Source: Acidobacteriota bacterium
Lineage (GTDB): Bacteria; Acidobacteriota; Terriglobia; UBA7540
Length of the DNA: 64,000 bases
Direction: 5' to 3'
NCBI GenBank assembly: GCA_021787735.1
Contig: JAJYLL010000009.1
Location: 1-64,000, forward strand
Part shown: one piece after another, positions 8,986 through 18,328 of the stretch
Position numbering within the stretch: position 1 is the first letter of the stretch
Layout of the letters: each line of letters opens with the position of its first letter
The notes under the pieces: model-generated
Told to the model about the DNA's origin: nothing
Databases searched by the model: none
What the model saw: the letters and a program-made list of their open reading frames with translations, nothing else
Program-made: the position numbers and the translations under genes

Positions 8986-9159
8986 AGACATGGCTCCCCA
9001 GCCGATCGGTGGAAAGGTTTCAGTGCGTGGTCTCGAATCCGTCCTTCTTGTATGTGTAAGCACGGCCGGTCCCCGGGACGACAGTGGGCATGAATCGCGA
9101 CGGCCCGAACCCCTGCCAGACGGGGATGTGGGAGTGATCTTGTTTGTCAGGCCAACGTA

Positions 9160-10098
9160 CTACTTTGCTGGCGTTGCCGTCGCCGGTGCGGGGAGGAAGT
9201 ACGCAAGCGTGGCTTGAGCCATCTGTCCCAGCACCAGCAAGGCGGCATTGTCGGCGGTCCACTGCTGATCGGGAGAATCGTAGGCGAAGCCCGCCATTAC
9301 GATGGGGCCGGCAGGCGTTTCGGCGATGCCCACGTCATTGCGCAGATCGTCGAGCGCTCCGGTTTTGTGCTCCCAGGTGACGCCGGGGATGTTGCTGGTG
9401 TAACGCGGAAAGGCGTCAATGTCGCGCTGTTTGCTCAAAATCTTCAGCATCTGGTCGCAGGCTTCGGGCGTGAGGATCTTATGCTCCTTGATCAGGGTGA
9501 GCAGCTTAACCATCTCATCGGCGGTGGTTTCGCCCAGGCCGAACTGTTTTGCTTCGGCGGTCTTGACTTCCTTTTCGTGGAAAACGTAGCCGAACAGTTT
9601 GGTGTGCTTCAATCCCAGCTTCTCCATGCGCGCGTTCGCGGCGTCAATGCCCACGGTGCGGAAGACGATGTTGGCGGCGGTGTTGTCGCTGAGGTCGATC
9701 ATCAGAGTAATGGCGTCACCGAGCGTCAGGCAGATATCGGGATTCAGGTCCTGGAGAATTCCGGAACCCTGGACGCGGTCAAAAGCCGTCTCCTTTACCG
9801 GTTGCGACCATTTCAGCGTGCCCTCCTGCATTTGGTAGAACGCTTCCACCATCACAGGTAGTTTGATCACCGACGCCGTTGGGACAGGGCGGCTGGCATC
9901 GAGGCCAACGCGCTGGCCGGTCTTCAGGTCAACAGCGGCAAAGGTGACCTTGCCGCCAAAGCGCGAAGCAATGGCGGCGAGCCGCTGTTCGAGTTTGGCG
10001 TTCTGATTTTGCGGCGTACCCAGTGCAACTGCGGCAGAGAATAGAACTGACGTGCTCAGGATTGCGAGAAACGGACGACGGAAGGAATTGCCACGCAT
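9160..10098 (-). CDS. Class A beta-lactamase-fold serine hydrolase, secreted
   Basis: TASVIK (SxxK), SDN in DLSDNTAANI, EHKTGALD (KTG); signal-like N-terminus MRGNSFRRPFLAILSTSVLFSAAVA. Confidence 0.85.
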   Translation of the reverse strand: MRGNSFRRPFLAILSTSVLFSAAVALGTPQNQNAKLEQRLAAIASRFGGKVTFAAVDLKTGQRVGLDASRPVPTASVIKLPVMVEAFYQMQEGTLKWSQPVKETAFDRVQGSGILQDLNPDICLTLGDAITLMIDLSDNTAANIVFRTVGIDAANARMEKLGLKHTKLFGYVFHEKEVKTAEAKQFGLGETTADEMVKLLTLIKEHKILTPEACDQMLKILSKQRDIDAFPRYTSNIPGVTWEHKTGALDDLRNDVGIAETPAGPIVMAGFAYDSPDQQWTADNAALLVLGQMAQATLAYFLPAPATATPAK

Positions 10099-10462
10099 AG
10101 AAAACACTCCCATAGAACCAGAGTGAGCGGCTGTTTTGCGGGAGCCTACGTTGTTCCTAATAGCCGGGCTTTGCCCACAGGTGCAAGTGAATTCCGCTCT
10201 GGCCGCTTTGCGCAAGATTAATCGTTTCTGGGAATATGCGCAACACAAAGCCTCCGAACCCCTTTGAAATAGCGGATTTAGGATTCCAGATGAATGGGGC
10301 AGGACTTGACCGATGATGCCCCGTTCCATTAAGAAGTTTGGTAAGGCTACCTGCAATGCTGGCAGCAGACAACAGAGCCGCTGCCGGGAAGGCACGGCTT
10401 GCTGCGATCTAATTTTGGAGGGGGGACGAGCGGTGAGCGGAAACTCTATTAGTTCTGAAGGC

Positions 10463-10759
10463 ATGACTCAGGTAGGCGGGCCCGGTCCCGGCAACCGGAA
10501 GCAGGACGCCATTTATCAAAAGGGAGAACTTGTAGCCAGAGTTGTTCAGCCGGAGGTGGACCTTGACGCCAAAGAAATCCGCTTTGACGAACTCCTGGAG
10601 AGCGACCATCTTGTGCTGGCCGACGAATGTGAATATCAGAAATACAGGATCATCATCCAGAAGGTCGCTTTTGCCACACGAGAGGATCGGCGACAAGGTC
10701 AAAAAGGAAGATCGCTGGCAGGATGCACGGCTGAGATTCTTGGTTACATTGAACAGTAG
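10463..10759 (+). CDS. Hypothetical protein
   Basis: MTQVGGPGPGNRKQDAIYQKGELVARVVQPEVDLDAKEIRFDELLESDHLVLADECEYQKYRIIIQKVAFATRED; coherent codon usage; no recognised domain. Confidence 0.55.
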   Translation: MTQVGGPGPGNRKQDAIYQKGELVARVVQPEVDLDAKEIRFDELLESDHLVLADECEYQKYRIIIQKVAFATREDRRQGQKGRSLAGCTAEILGYIEQ

Positions 10760-10883
10760 CCGCCTGGCGCAGGGAACCGGGCGCCTGAAAGAGAGGGTTA
10801 AGGACTAAGTGCAGATTGCTGACAGCTGATATCCCATGCTTTGTAAAGGAGCGCAACTTTCGGGCCACCGGCGCATTCCTGCT

Positions 10884-12014
10884 TTAATTCACCGTTATTT
10901 CTCTCACGAGCGCCCCATCGTCGACCGCATCGGAATGGTTGGGACGTGCTCGATATACGGCAACCTGACGTCGTATGGTTTCCCAGGTTTCCTCAGGAAG
11001 CGACAGGAAAACGCGAACGACATCGGGATCAAACTGGTTCCCGGACTCGCGAATAATCTCATCGCGCGCAGTTTCAAAAGGCAAGGCCCGGCGGTAGGGG
11101 CGGTCTGATGTCATTGCGTCCAGGGTGTCGGCGACCGCGAAAATTCTTGCTCCGAGAGGAATTTCCTCTCCCATCAGTCCCTGCGGGTACCCAGCCCCGT
11201 CGTAGCGTTCCTGGTGCGCAAGGACGATTTTCGAAGCGGAGGCAAGAAAAGGAATGCGGCTGAGCAGTTCGTAGCCGATCCGCACGTGAGTCTGCATAAT
11301 GGTCATTTCTTCCGGTGTCAGCTTGCCTTTTTTCAGCAGGACCGAATCCGGTATGCCGATCTTGCCGATGTCGTGCAGGTAGGAGCCGCGGGCGATGGTC
11401 TTGAGTTGCTCATTGGTGCAACCGATGGCCCGGGCTATAGCCAGACAATAGAGACTTACGCGGCGCGAATGGCCGGCGGTTTCGGTGTCGCGAAGGTCAA
11501 GGGCGGCGCCCAGGGCTTCAAGGGTCTGGTCGTACGCGTGCTCAATGCGCTTCATTGCAACCTGAAGCTGATGTGTCCGTTGCTCGACCATCTCTTCCAG
11601 TTGGTGCCTGTATTTTTCCACTTCTGCTTCCAGAAACTTCTTATGCAACGCGCGGCGCAATGATTCCACCGCGGCTTCCAGGTGAAACGGCTTTACCAGG
11701 TAGTCGTCCGCACCATGCTTCATTGCCTCGACGGCAGTCCGGATGTCGTCTTCACCCGTGGCCATAACGAAGGCAAGATGAGGCTGCCGTTTTTGGATTT
11801 CCGTCAGGAGTTGCATGCCGGTCATGCCCGGCATTTTCAGGTCTGAAACCACCGCGTCGAATCGTTCCTTTTCCAGGCAGGCTAGCGCTGCTTCCCCGCT
11901 CGATCTTCCGAGCCAGTCAAAACCGCTTCGCTCAAGCTTTTCCCCCAGTATCTGCCAGACGGCACACTCATCGTCAACAAGCAGTATCCGGGGTTTGGAT
12001 TCTCGGTCAGCCAT
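10884..12014 (-). CDS. Response regulator with HD-GYP domain (putative c-di-GMP phosphodiesterase)
   Basis: Receiver domain (RILLVDDECAVWQIL...VVSDLKMPGMTG), coiled linker, HD motif SYLHDIGKIGIPD and HQERYDGAGYPQGL. Confidence 0.93.
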   Translation of the reverse strand: MADRESKPRILLVDDECAVWQILGEKLERSGFDWLGRSSGEAALACLEKERFDAVVSDLKMPGMTGMQLLTEIQKRQPHLAFVMATGEDDIRTAVEAMKHGADDYLVKPFHLEAAVESLRRALHKKFLEAEVEKYRHQLEEMVEQRTHQLQVAMKRIEHAYDQTLEALGAALDLRDTETAGHSRRVSLYCLAIARAIGCTNEQLKTIARGSYLHDIGKIGIPDSVLLKKGKLTPEEMTIMQTHVRIGYELLSRIPFLASASKIVLAHQERYDGAGYPQGLMGEEIPLGARIFAVADTLDAMTSDRPYRRALPFETARDEIIRESGNQFDPDVVRVFLSLPEETWETIRRQVAVYRARPNHSDAVDDGALVREITVN

Positions 12015-12495
12015 TTGAATGCTCCCGTCGCACTGGATTTAACAGCCCTGCGTGCCAAATGCCAGCCGTGCGACATGCCTTCCGAAACTGGCTGAACCCC
12101 GGCTGCCCTGTTCGCGCCTATGAAGGAACAATCAACGACAGGCATGCCGGAATCTCTTGCCAGTTCGTATTCACCGTGTAAGATTGGCAGGCTTCCACGG
12201 GGAGAAAACCAGGGGACCGGACCCTGCAGATATTTTGCCCTGCTGGGTTCTCACTATTTTCTATCGGAGACTAGCCTTCGGAGCGTTAGAGTGTAATCCG
12301 TCATTACTTGCTCAAGCGCAAAGCATCGGCGAAAAACAATTCGAACCCCGGACACATTGGAATTTGGGGCCGAACACCAGCTTGTGTGCAGTCATGTTGA
12401 CGCCGGGCATCTCTTGGGGATATGTTCTGGAGTTAACCTGTTTTCTTAGTACAAATTGAGCCCCTGATGCAGCCCGCACCCGGAGGATGTGAACA

Positions 12496-13419
12496 ATGGA
12501 ACTACACCATGTGATCGAAGCGCAGCAATTTGACCTGCCCATGATCCACCACCTGTTTGAGGTCGCCGCTGAAATGGAAAAGCTTGTTGCCCGCGGCGGA
12601 ACTGACGAATATCGTCATCGGCTGATGGCCACACTCTTTTATGAGCCCTCCACACGAACCCGGTTTTCATTTGAAGCTGCCATGCACCGGCTGGGTGGGC
12701 GAGTGATTTCAACGGAAAACGCGGCAGAATTCTCCTCTGTGGCCAAAGGTGAAACACTGGAGGACACAATTCGCATCATGAACGGCTACGTGGACGTGAT
12801 TGTGCTGCGGCACAGTGAAGTCGGGACGGCCAAACGGGCCGCCGCCGTCTCACGTGTTCCTATCATCAATGCCGGCGATGGCGTGGGGCAGCACCCCAGT
12901 CAGGCGCTGCTGGACCTCTACACTATTCACAAGGAAATAGGCTCCATTGATGGCCTGAAGATCGCCATGGTGGGCGACTTGGCACAGGGGCGAACCGTCC
13001 GCTCGCTTGCCTATCTGCTGAGCAAGTTCAAGGACACGAGGATGTACTTTGTGGCGCCCCCACTTCTAAAAATGAAGGAAGACATCCTCGAGCACCTGCG
13101 TGAACGCGGGTCGTGGTTTACCGAAGAGACCACGCTGGACCGCGTGCTGCCGGAAGTCGATGTGGTTTACCAGACCCGCGTGCAGAAGGAGCGGTTCGGT
13201 GACCGTATCGGCGATTATGAAAGCTGTCGCGGGATCTATATCATCAACCAGGATTCACTCCGGCTGATGAAGTCAAATGCCATCATCATGCACCCCCTTC
13301 CCCGTCTTGAAGAAATCGCCATGGAAGTGGATCAGGACCGTCGCGCCGCCTATTTTCGGCAGGCGCAGAACGGTCTGTTTGTGCGCATGGCCTTGCTGAC
13401 GGTGCTATTGTCCCACTAA
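12496..13419 (+). CDS. pyrB: Aspartate carbamoyltransferase catalytic subunit
   Basis: FYEPSTRTRFSFEAAMHRLGG (carbamoyl-phosphate loop), DGVGQHPSQALLDLYTI, MHPLPRLEEI. Confidence 0.97.
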   Translation: MELHHVIEAQQFDLPMIHHLFEVAAEMEKLVARGGTDEYRHRLMATLFYEPSTRTRFSFEAAMHRLGGRVISTENAAEFSSVAKGETLEDTIRIMNGYVDVIVLRHSEVGTAKRAAAVSRVPIINAGDGVGQHPSQALLDLYTIHKEIGSIDGLKIAMVGDLAQGRTVRSLAYLLSKFKDTRMYFVAPPLLKMKEDILEHLRERGSWFTEETTLDRVLPEVDVVYQTRVQKERFGDRIGDYESCRGIYIINQDSLRLMKSNAIIMHPLPRLEEIAMEVDQDRRAAYFRQAQNGLFVRMALLTVLLSH

Positions 13420-13657
13420 GTCGTTGAACAATAAAAAGTAGACAGCTATTCGAGCTGATTGTAAGTGGCTCGAAATCTCTTCGGATTGCTTTCTCTGTCC
13501 GGGCCGTCGAGCAAATCTTTTTTCGAATGAAGAAAAGCGATTTCAGCCCCGTCCTGCTTGGCATCCACTCCGTCTACTGAAATTGGCTTAGTCTTTTTAT
13601 TCCTATCGCTTAGCTGCAGCCGATGCTTCCGCGTTGCAAGCTTAGAACTCAGGTGCT

Positions 13658-13671
13658 AGTACTCCCGTACT
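13658..13671. repeat. Short inverted repeat AGTAC-TCCC-GTACT upstream of the XRE gene
   Basis: 5-bp perfect arms with 4-nt loop. Confidence 0.45.
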
Positions 13672-13754
13672 CTTGTCCGAAATAGTTAACATCCAGTAGG
13701 CTTGTGCCTGTGAGGTTGTGGGGGCCTGACAGCAGATAAAGGGAGGCTGTTACG

Positions 13755-14153
13755 ATGGGGATTGGCGAACGGATTAAAGAACTGAGAGAGCAGAAACACT
13801 TGTCGCAGGGGGACATTGAGGAGAGGACCGGGCTGCTGCGATGCTATATCTCGCGAGTAGAAAACGGCCACACGGTCCCGTCTCTGGAGACGCTGGAAAG
13901 ATTTGCCGGCGCCCTGGACGTACCTCTCTACAAGCTCTTCTACCACGACGAAGGGACGCCCAGCAGGTGCGATTTTGAGGCGTCTGACATGACACTTGAA
14001 CGTCTTGCCCAGGAGGGGGGCGCTGCGGGTGCAGAGGCGCGGTTCCTGCTGAAACTCAGGAGCCTGCAGCCGCGGCTTTCACCGACCGACCGGGACGTGT
14101 TGCTGACACTTGCCAAGAAGCTGGCCGAGCGGCCACTGCCGGCAGTCCGGTAA
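13755..14153 (+). CDS. XRE family helix-turn-helix transcriptional regulator
   Basis: GERIKELREQKHLSQGDIEERTGLLRCYISRVENGHTVPSLETLERFAGALDVPLYKLFY. Confidence 0.92.
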   Translation: MGIGERIKELREQKHLSQGDIEERTGLLRCYISRVENGHTVPSLETLERFAGALDVPLYKLFYHDEGTPSRCDFEASDMTLERLAQEGGAAGAEARFLLKLRSLQPRLSPTDRDVLLTLAKKLAERPLPAVR

Positions 14154-14241
14154 ACGATGTCAGGTATCTGGCCCTGGGGCCTCGTCCCGCCACCCCGGCG
14201 GTGAGTGCCGTTGGGCCGTTACGGTCACTTAATTTTCTAAG

Positions 14242-14268
14242 ACTGGTCCTCTACGGGCCAGTTTTTTA
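14242..14268 (+). terminator. Rho-independent terminator downstream of the XRE gene
   Basis: ACTGGTCC-TCTAC-GGGCCAGT stem-loop followed by TTTTTT. Confidence 0.75.
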
Positions 14269-14472
14269 TTTGTAGCCGCAACCTCTGAATTTCCTTTCAA
14301 ACTGGTGCCCGGCCCGTAAGTAATGTTCTGGCGGCGGAAGTCAATTTATCCAGAGGATTGCTTCCTGTCCTGCTTTCCGTCACAACCCTGCCTCGTAAAA
14401 ACTCATCCAATTGCCGTAAGATAAGTATAAGCAGGCATTCGGGAAGTTAATCGGGGGGGTTGGGAAACGACC

Positions 14473-15579
14473 GTGCTCAAGCTGATGCTCCGACAACTGA
14501 TGCAACATCCGGTCAGGATGCTGCTGTCCATGATCATGATCAGCGTGGCGCTGCTGCTGGGGCTGGTGATCAAGGGTTTGTCGAACGGTGTGATGCAGGA
14601 GAAGATCCAGCGGACCGAAGGGATTGGAGCGGACCTGATGATTCAACCGCCCCACTCTTCTTACATTCTGGGTCTCGGCGAAAACGTGATGCCTGATGCG
14701 TTGGCGCAGAAGATCTCGGAGGTCCCCGGGGTCGAGGCTGCGACGCCGACAGCCACCAACGTCAGTTTTACCAACCGCCTGGAAGCGATTTTTGGCATCG
14801 ACCTGCCGAGTTTTAACCGCGTAACAGGAGGTTTTCAATACCTTCAGGGAGGCCCGTTTTCCGGCCCTTACGCGGCCCTGGTTGACGATGTTTACGCCAA
14901 GACCCACAAAGTCCACCTGGGCAGCACGCTGAATATCCTGGATCAGCACTTCACGGTTTGCGGAGTAGTAGAACATGGCAGGGGAGCCCGGGTCTTTGTG
15001 CCGCTCAAGACGCTTCAGGATCTGCTTGCGCCGGGAAAGTGCGCAGTGATCTTTGTGAAATGCGCGCCGGGAGTTTCGGACCTGGCAGTAGAAAACGGAC
15101 TGCGAGCATTTGCCGGCGGTGCGCTGAAAGATTACCAGATTACACGGATGAGCGACCTTGCCACGCTGATTACGCCCTCGTCATTCCTGGGCTTGCAGCA
15201 ATTCCTGCTGGTGATTGTGGTGTTTGCCGGAGTCATCAATTTTCTGGTGATCTTTCTTGCGCTTTACGTTCAGGTGCTGGGGCAGACGCGGGAGTTGGGG
15301 ATTCTGCGCGCGCTCGGAGCCAGCCGCCGCTATATGATTCGGTTGTTTTTGGGTGAAGCCTGCCTGCTGTGCCTGTTTGGCGGAGGTCTTTCCCTGGTCT
15401 TTTATCTCCTGACCAGAGAGATCGTTTTATGGATTTATCCGGCGCTTAATTTCCTGCTGCCGGTAGAAGCTGTCCTGCGGGTGGCTGCGATTGCGCTGGC
15501 CGGCGCGGTGCTGGGCGGGGCCTATCCCGCCTACCGCGCAAGCGCCAGCGAGCCGATTGCAGCGCTAGCTTATGAGTAA
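14473..15579 (+). CDS. FtsX/MacB-type ABC transporter permease
   Basis: N-terminal TM, extracytoplasmic domain, C-terminal FtsX fold (VLGQTRELGILRALGASRRYMIRLFLGEACLL). Confidence 0.9.
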   Translation: MLKLMLRQLMQHPVRMLLSMIMISVALLLGLVIKGLSNGVMQEKIQRTEGIGADLMIQPPHSSYILGLGENVMPDALAQKISEVPGVEAATPTATNVSFTNRLEAIFGIDLPSFNRVTGGFQYLQGGPFSGPYAALVDDVYAKTHKVHLGSTLNILDQHFTVCGVVEHGRGARVFVPLKTLQDLLAPGKCAVIFVKCAPGVSDLAVENGLRAFAGGALKDYQITRMSDLATLITPSSFLGLQQFLLVIVVFAGVINFLVIFLALYVQVLGQTRELGILRALGASRRYMIRLFLGEACLLCLFGGGLSLVFYLLTREIVLWIYPALNFLLPVEAVLRVAAIALAGAVLGGAYPAYRASASEPIAALAYE

Positions 15580-16345
15580 CACGACTGGCATCAACGACGG
15601 CGCGGCGCGGATTTTGATCGAGACCCGTGCACTGACCAAGATCTACGATGGCACGTCGGGCTCTCCACCGGCCGTCAATGCGCTGAACTTGAAAATACCT
15701 GCGGGGGAATTTACGGCCATCATGGGACCCTCTGGCTCTGGCAAATCCACGCTGCTCTACCTGATTGCCGGGCTGGCGGAGCCGACTGCCGGCGAAGTAC
15801 TGATTGACGGCGTGTCGATTTCTTCTCTGTCAGATACGGCCCGGGCGCGCATGCGCAATACGCGGATCGGTTTTGTGTTCCAGCGGTTCAACCTGCTGGG
15901 TTTTCTTTCCGCCCGGGACAACATTGAGGCCCCTCGATTGATGGGTTGGAAACAGCGTGGTTCCCCCAGGGCGATTGATGACTTGCTGGTGGCCGTGGGG
16001 CTTGAGAAAAAGAGGCTTAGGAAAGTGAGCGAACTTTCTTCGGGCGAGCAGCAGCGGGTGGCCATCGCGCGCGCCTTGATTAATGATCCGGACATCCTGC
16101 TGGCTGATGAGCCGACGGGAAACCTCGATTCACGGAACGCCGAGGCCGTGCTGGACCTGCTGCTGAAGCTGAAGGATGAGCTGGGCTTGACCATCGTTAT
16201 GGTGACCCACAATCTGGACGTGGCGCTTCGCGCCGACCGGATCATCCAGATGAAGGATGGAAGCGTGGAGCGTGAGCTAATGACGAATGAATTGGATTCG
16301 TCGTCCGAGTGGGCGCAGCGGCCCGCGGGCCACATTCGCCCTTGA
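15572..16345 (+). CDS. LolD/MacB-type ABC transporter ATP-binding protein
   Basis: GPSGSGKSTLLYLIAG, ELSSGEQQRVAIARALINDPDILLADEPTGNLD; overlaps the permease stop. Confidence 0.94.
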   Translation: MSNTTGINDGAARILIETRALTKIYDGTSGSPPAVNALNLKIPAGEFTAIMGPSGSGKSTLLYLIAGLAEPTAGEVLIDGVSISSLSDTARARMRNTRIGFVFQRFNLLGFLSARDNIEAPRLMGWKQRGSPRAIDDLLVAVGLEKKRLRKVSELSSGEQQRVAIARALINDPDILLADEPTGNLDSRNAEAVLDLLLKLKDELGLTIVMVTHNLDVALRADRIIQMKDGSVERELMTNELDSSSEWAQRPAGHIRP

Positions 16346-16425
16346 GTTTGGAGGAGTTCCAGTGCTTCCGGAGCATTTTCGCAACAAGGGCTTTTGATAT
16401 CGAACTCGAAGTTGGAGGTGTTTTC

Positions 16426-17856
16426 ATGCGCCGAACTACGGGCGCCCTGTTCCTGTTTCTATTTCTGCCTTTGGTTTCCCTGGCGGGGCCGCGCCAGAAG
16501 ATCAAGCTCCACAAAGCGCAATTCGACCTGAAAGACGCGCCGAACGTGCTGCTGATTACTTTTGATACTACCCGGGCCGACCATCTTTCCTGTTATGGTT
16601 ATGTCCGCCGGACTTCGCCCACCGTCGACAATCTGGCGGCGCATGGCGTCCTGTTTGAGAATGCCTATACGGCCATTCCGCTGACCGGGCCGTCGCACAT
16701 CTCGATGATGACATCGCTCTATCCACAGCAGCACGGCGCCGACATCAACGGCATGCACATGTCCACGCACCCCCGGCCGGTCTTGCTGGCTCAGATATTT
16801 CATCGCCTGGGTTACAAGACGGCGGCGTTTATCAGTGCCTGGCCGCTGAAGAAAGGCATTACGGGGCTGGGACGGGGATTTAACGTGTACAACGAGGATT
16901 TTTCGTACCATTACAAAGTTGTTAATGCAGCGCGTCGCGGTAACGAGGTCGGAGATGCCAGCCGCCGGTGGTTGGAAAAACGCGGGCGGTCGAAATTCTT
17001 CCTTTGGGTCCATTATTTTGACCCTCACCATCCTTATGATCTGCACCCGGAGTTTGCCAACCTTCCAGAGGAAAAGAACGCCAAGATCTTTCCTGTCTCC
17101 GCGTCTGTGGATGCCGATCGCGCAGCCAAAATTCGCGCCTACGACAGCGAAATCGCTTTTGATGACAACGACTTGGCGAAGACACTTAAGCTCCTGGATG
17201 ATCTGGGAGTCCGGGATAACACGCTGATTATCTTTGTGGCCGACCATGGCGAAAGCCTGGGCGATGATGGCGGGATCTGGGGGCACGGCGATCACATCTT
17301 TCAGCCGACAGTGCACATCCCGATGATTTTTTCCTACCCTAAGGAAATTCCGCAGGGGGGACGGATCGCTGCAAACGTCTCGACGGTGGATATTCTGCCC
17401 ACGGTACTCAGTTACATAGGTCTGAATTTCAAGGTTCCGGGACAAGCCGGCTACAGCCTGAAGCAGATGATTTCAAGCGGTGGTAAGGAGGTAACGCCGG
17501 AACCCACGTACTTTCTGACATACGCAGAACCGACGCTGCTGCCTCCGCAATGGATGAGCATGTTCTGGACCTGGGCTGAAACCAAGCGGGACCCTTCACT
17601 GACGGGGTTTGTGGAGGGCTCCGTCAAAGTGATTTCTTCCGGGAATAATGATACCCTCAAAGTGTACCGGTTGAGCGATGCCTATTCAAAGGAAAAGCTG
17701 TTGCCGACAAATGAAGTGAAAGTGGCAAACCTGAGCGGGTATAAGGAAGATCTAGACACCTGGTTCAAGGACACCAATCGCGGTCTTGATCCCCAGGGCC
17801 ACCTATCGAAGCAGGACCTGGAAATGCTGAAGAGCCTTGGTTATGCGAGCCCGTAA
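16426..17856 (+). CDS. Sulfatase/alkaline phosphatase superfamily hydrolase, exported
   Basis: NVLLITFDTTRADHLSCYGY, LTGPSHISMMTSLYPQQHG, FVADHGESLGDDGGIWGHGDHIF; signal peptide MRRTTGALFLFLFLPLVSLAG. Confidence 0.9.
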   Translation: MRRTTGALFLFLFLPLVSLAGPRQKIKLHKAQFDLKDAPNVLLITFDTTRADHLSCYGYVRRTSPTVDNLAAHGVLFENAYTAIPLTGPSHISMMTSLYPQQHGADINGMHMSTHPRPVLLAQIFHRLGYKTAAFISAWPLKKGITGLGRGFNVYNEDFSYHYKVVNAARRGNEVGDASRRWLEKRGRSKFFLWVHYFDPHHPYDLHPEFANLPEEKNAKIFPVSASVDADRAAKIRAYDSEIAFDDNDLAKTLKLLDDLGVRDNTLIIFVADHGESLGDDGGIWGHGDHIFQPTVHIPMIFSYPKEIPQGGRIAANVSTVDILPTVLSYIGLNFKVPGQAGYSLKQMISSGGKEVTPEPTYFLTYAEPTLLPPQWMSMFWTWAETKRDPSLTGFVEGSVKVISSGNNDTLKVYRLSDAYSKEKLLPTNEVKVANLSGYKEDLDTWFKDTNRGLDPQGHLSKQDLEMLKSLGYASP

Positions 17857-17927
17857 GCGAGCTTTCGGCAGGCAGACCGAGCGGCAGACAAAACGGCTTT
17901 CCCACCGCGCCGGACGCCGTCTCTGAA

Positions 17928-18209
17928 CTAAGTGCCCAGCCGCCTGCGGATCCTGCTTTCATAGTCGGGAAAATAGTGGCCGATCAGAGGGAGATCAAAT
18001 TCGCGAAGGATGGATTCTTTGGGCTCGTGTTCCAGCAGGAAGCGGAACGACTGTTCGATGAGAACTTCCTGCGAGACCTCTCGCTGCGTAAGCTTCTCAT
18101 AATAGCCGGCGCTTAGTGACACCGTGTGCGCCGATTGGCTGGCGTCCTCGGTGATGGTAACGCGGAATCTGCCGGGATCGGCGGGATCAACGCGAATGGT
18201 TGCGGACAT
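17928..18209 (-). CDS. Small conserved hypothetical protein
   Basis: 93 aa with FRVTITED...FRFLLEHEPKESILREFDLPLIGHYFPDYE; plausible codon usage. Confidence 0.6.
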   Translation of the reverse strand: MSATIRVDPADPGRFRVTITEDASQSAHTVSLSAGYYEKLTQREVSQEVLIEQSFRFLLEHEPKESILREFDLPLIGHYFPDYESRIRRRLGT

Positions 18210-18328
18210 AGCGGCGTTTCAGTAAGAATGACGACGAATCCGTTTTATCCTTGGGCAAATCAGGGCGGATATTTTTTGAGTGCTCTGCTGCCTGGGCGTG
18301 GTGCAGAGGCCAGTGGACAAATAAGCTG

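Noticed and set aside
9214-9861. 215-aa plus-strand ORF antisense to the serine hydrolase
   Set aside because: Shadow ORF; minus strand has SxxK/SDN/KTG
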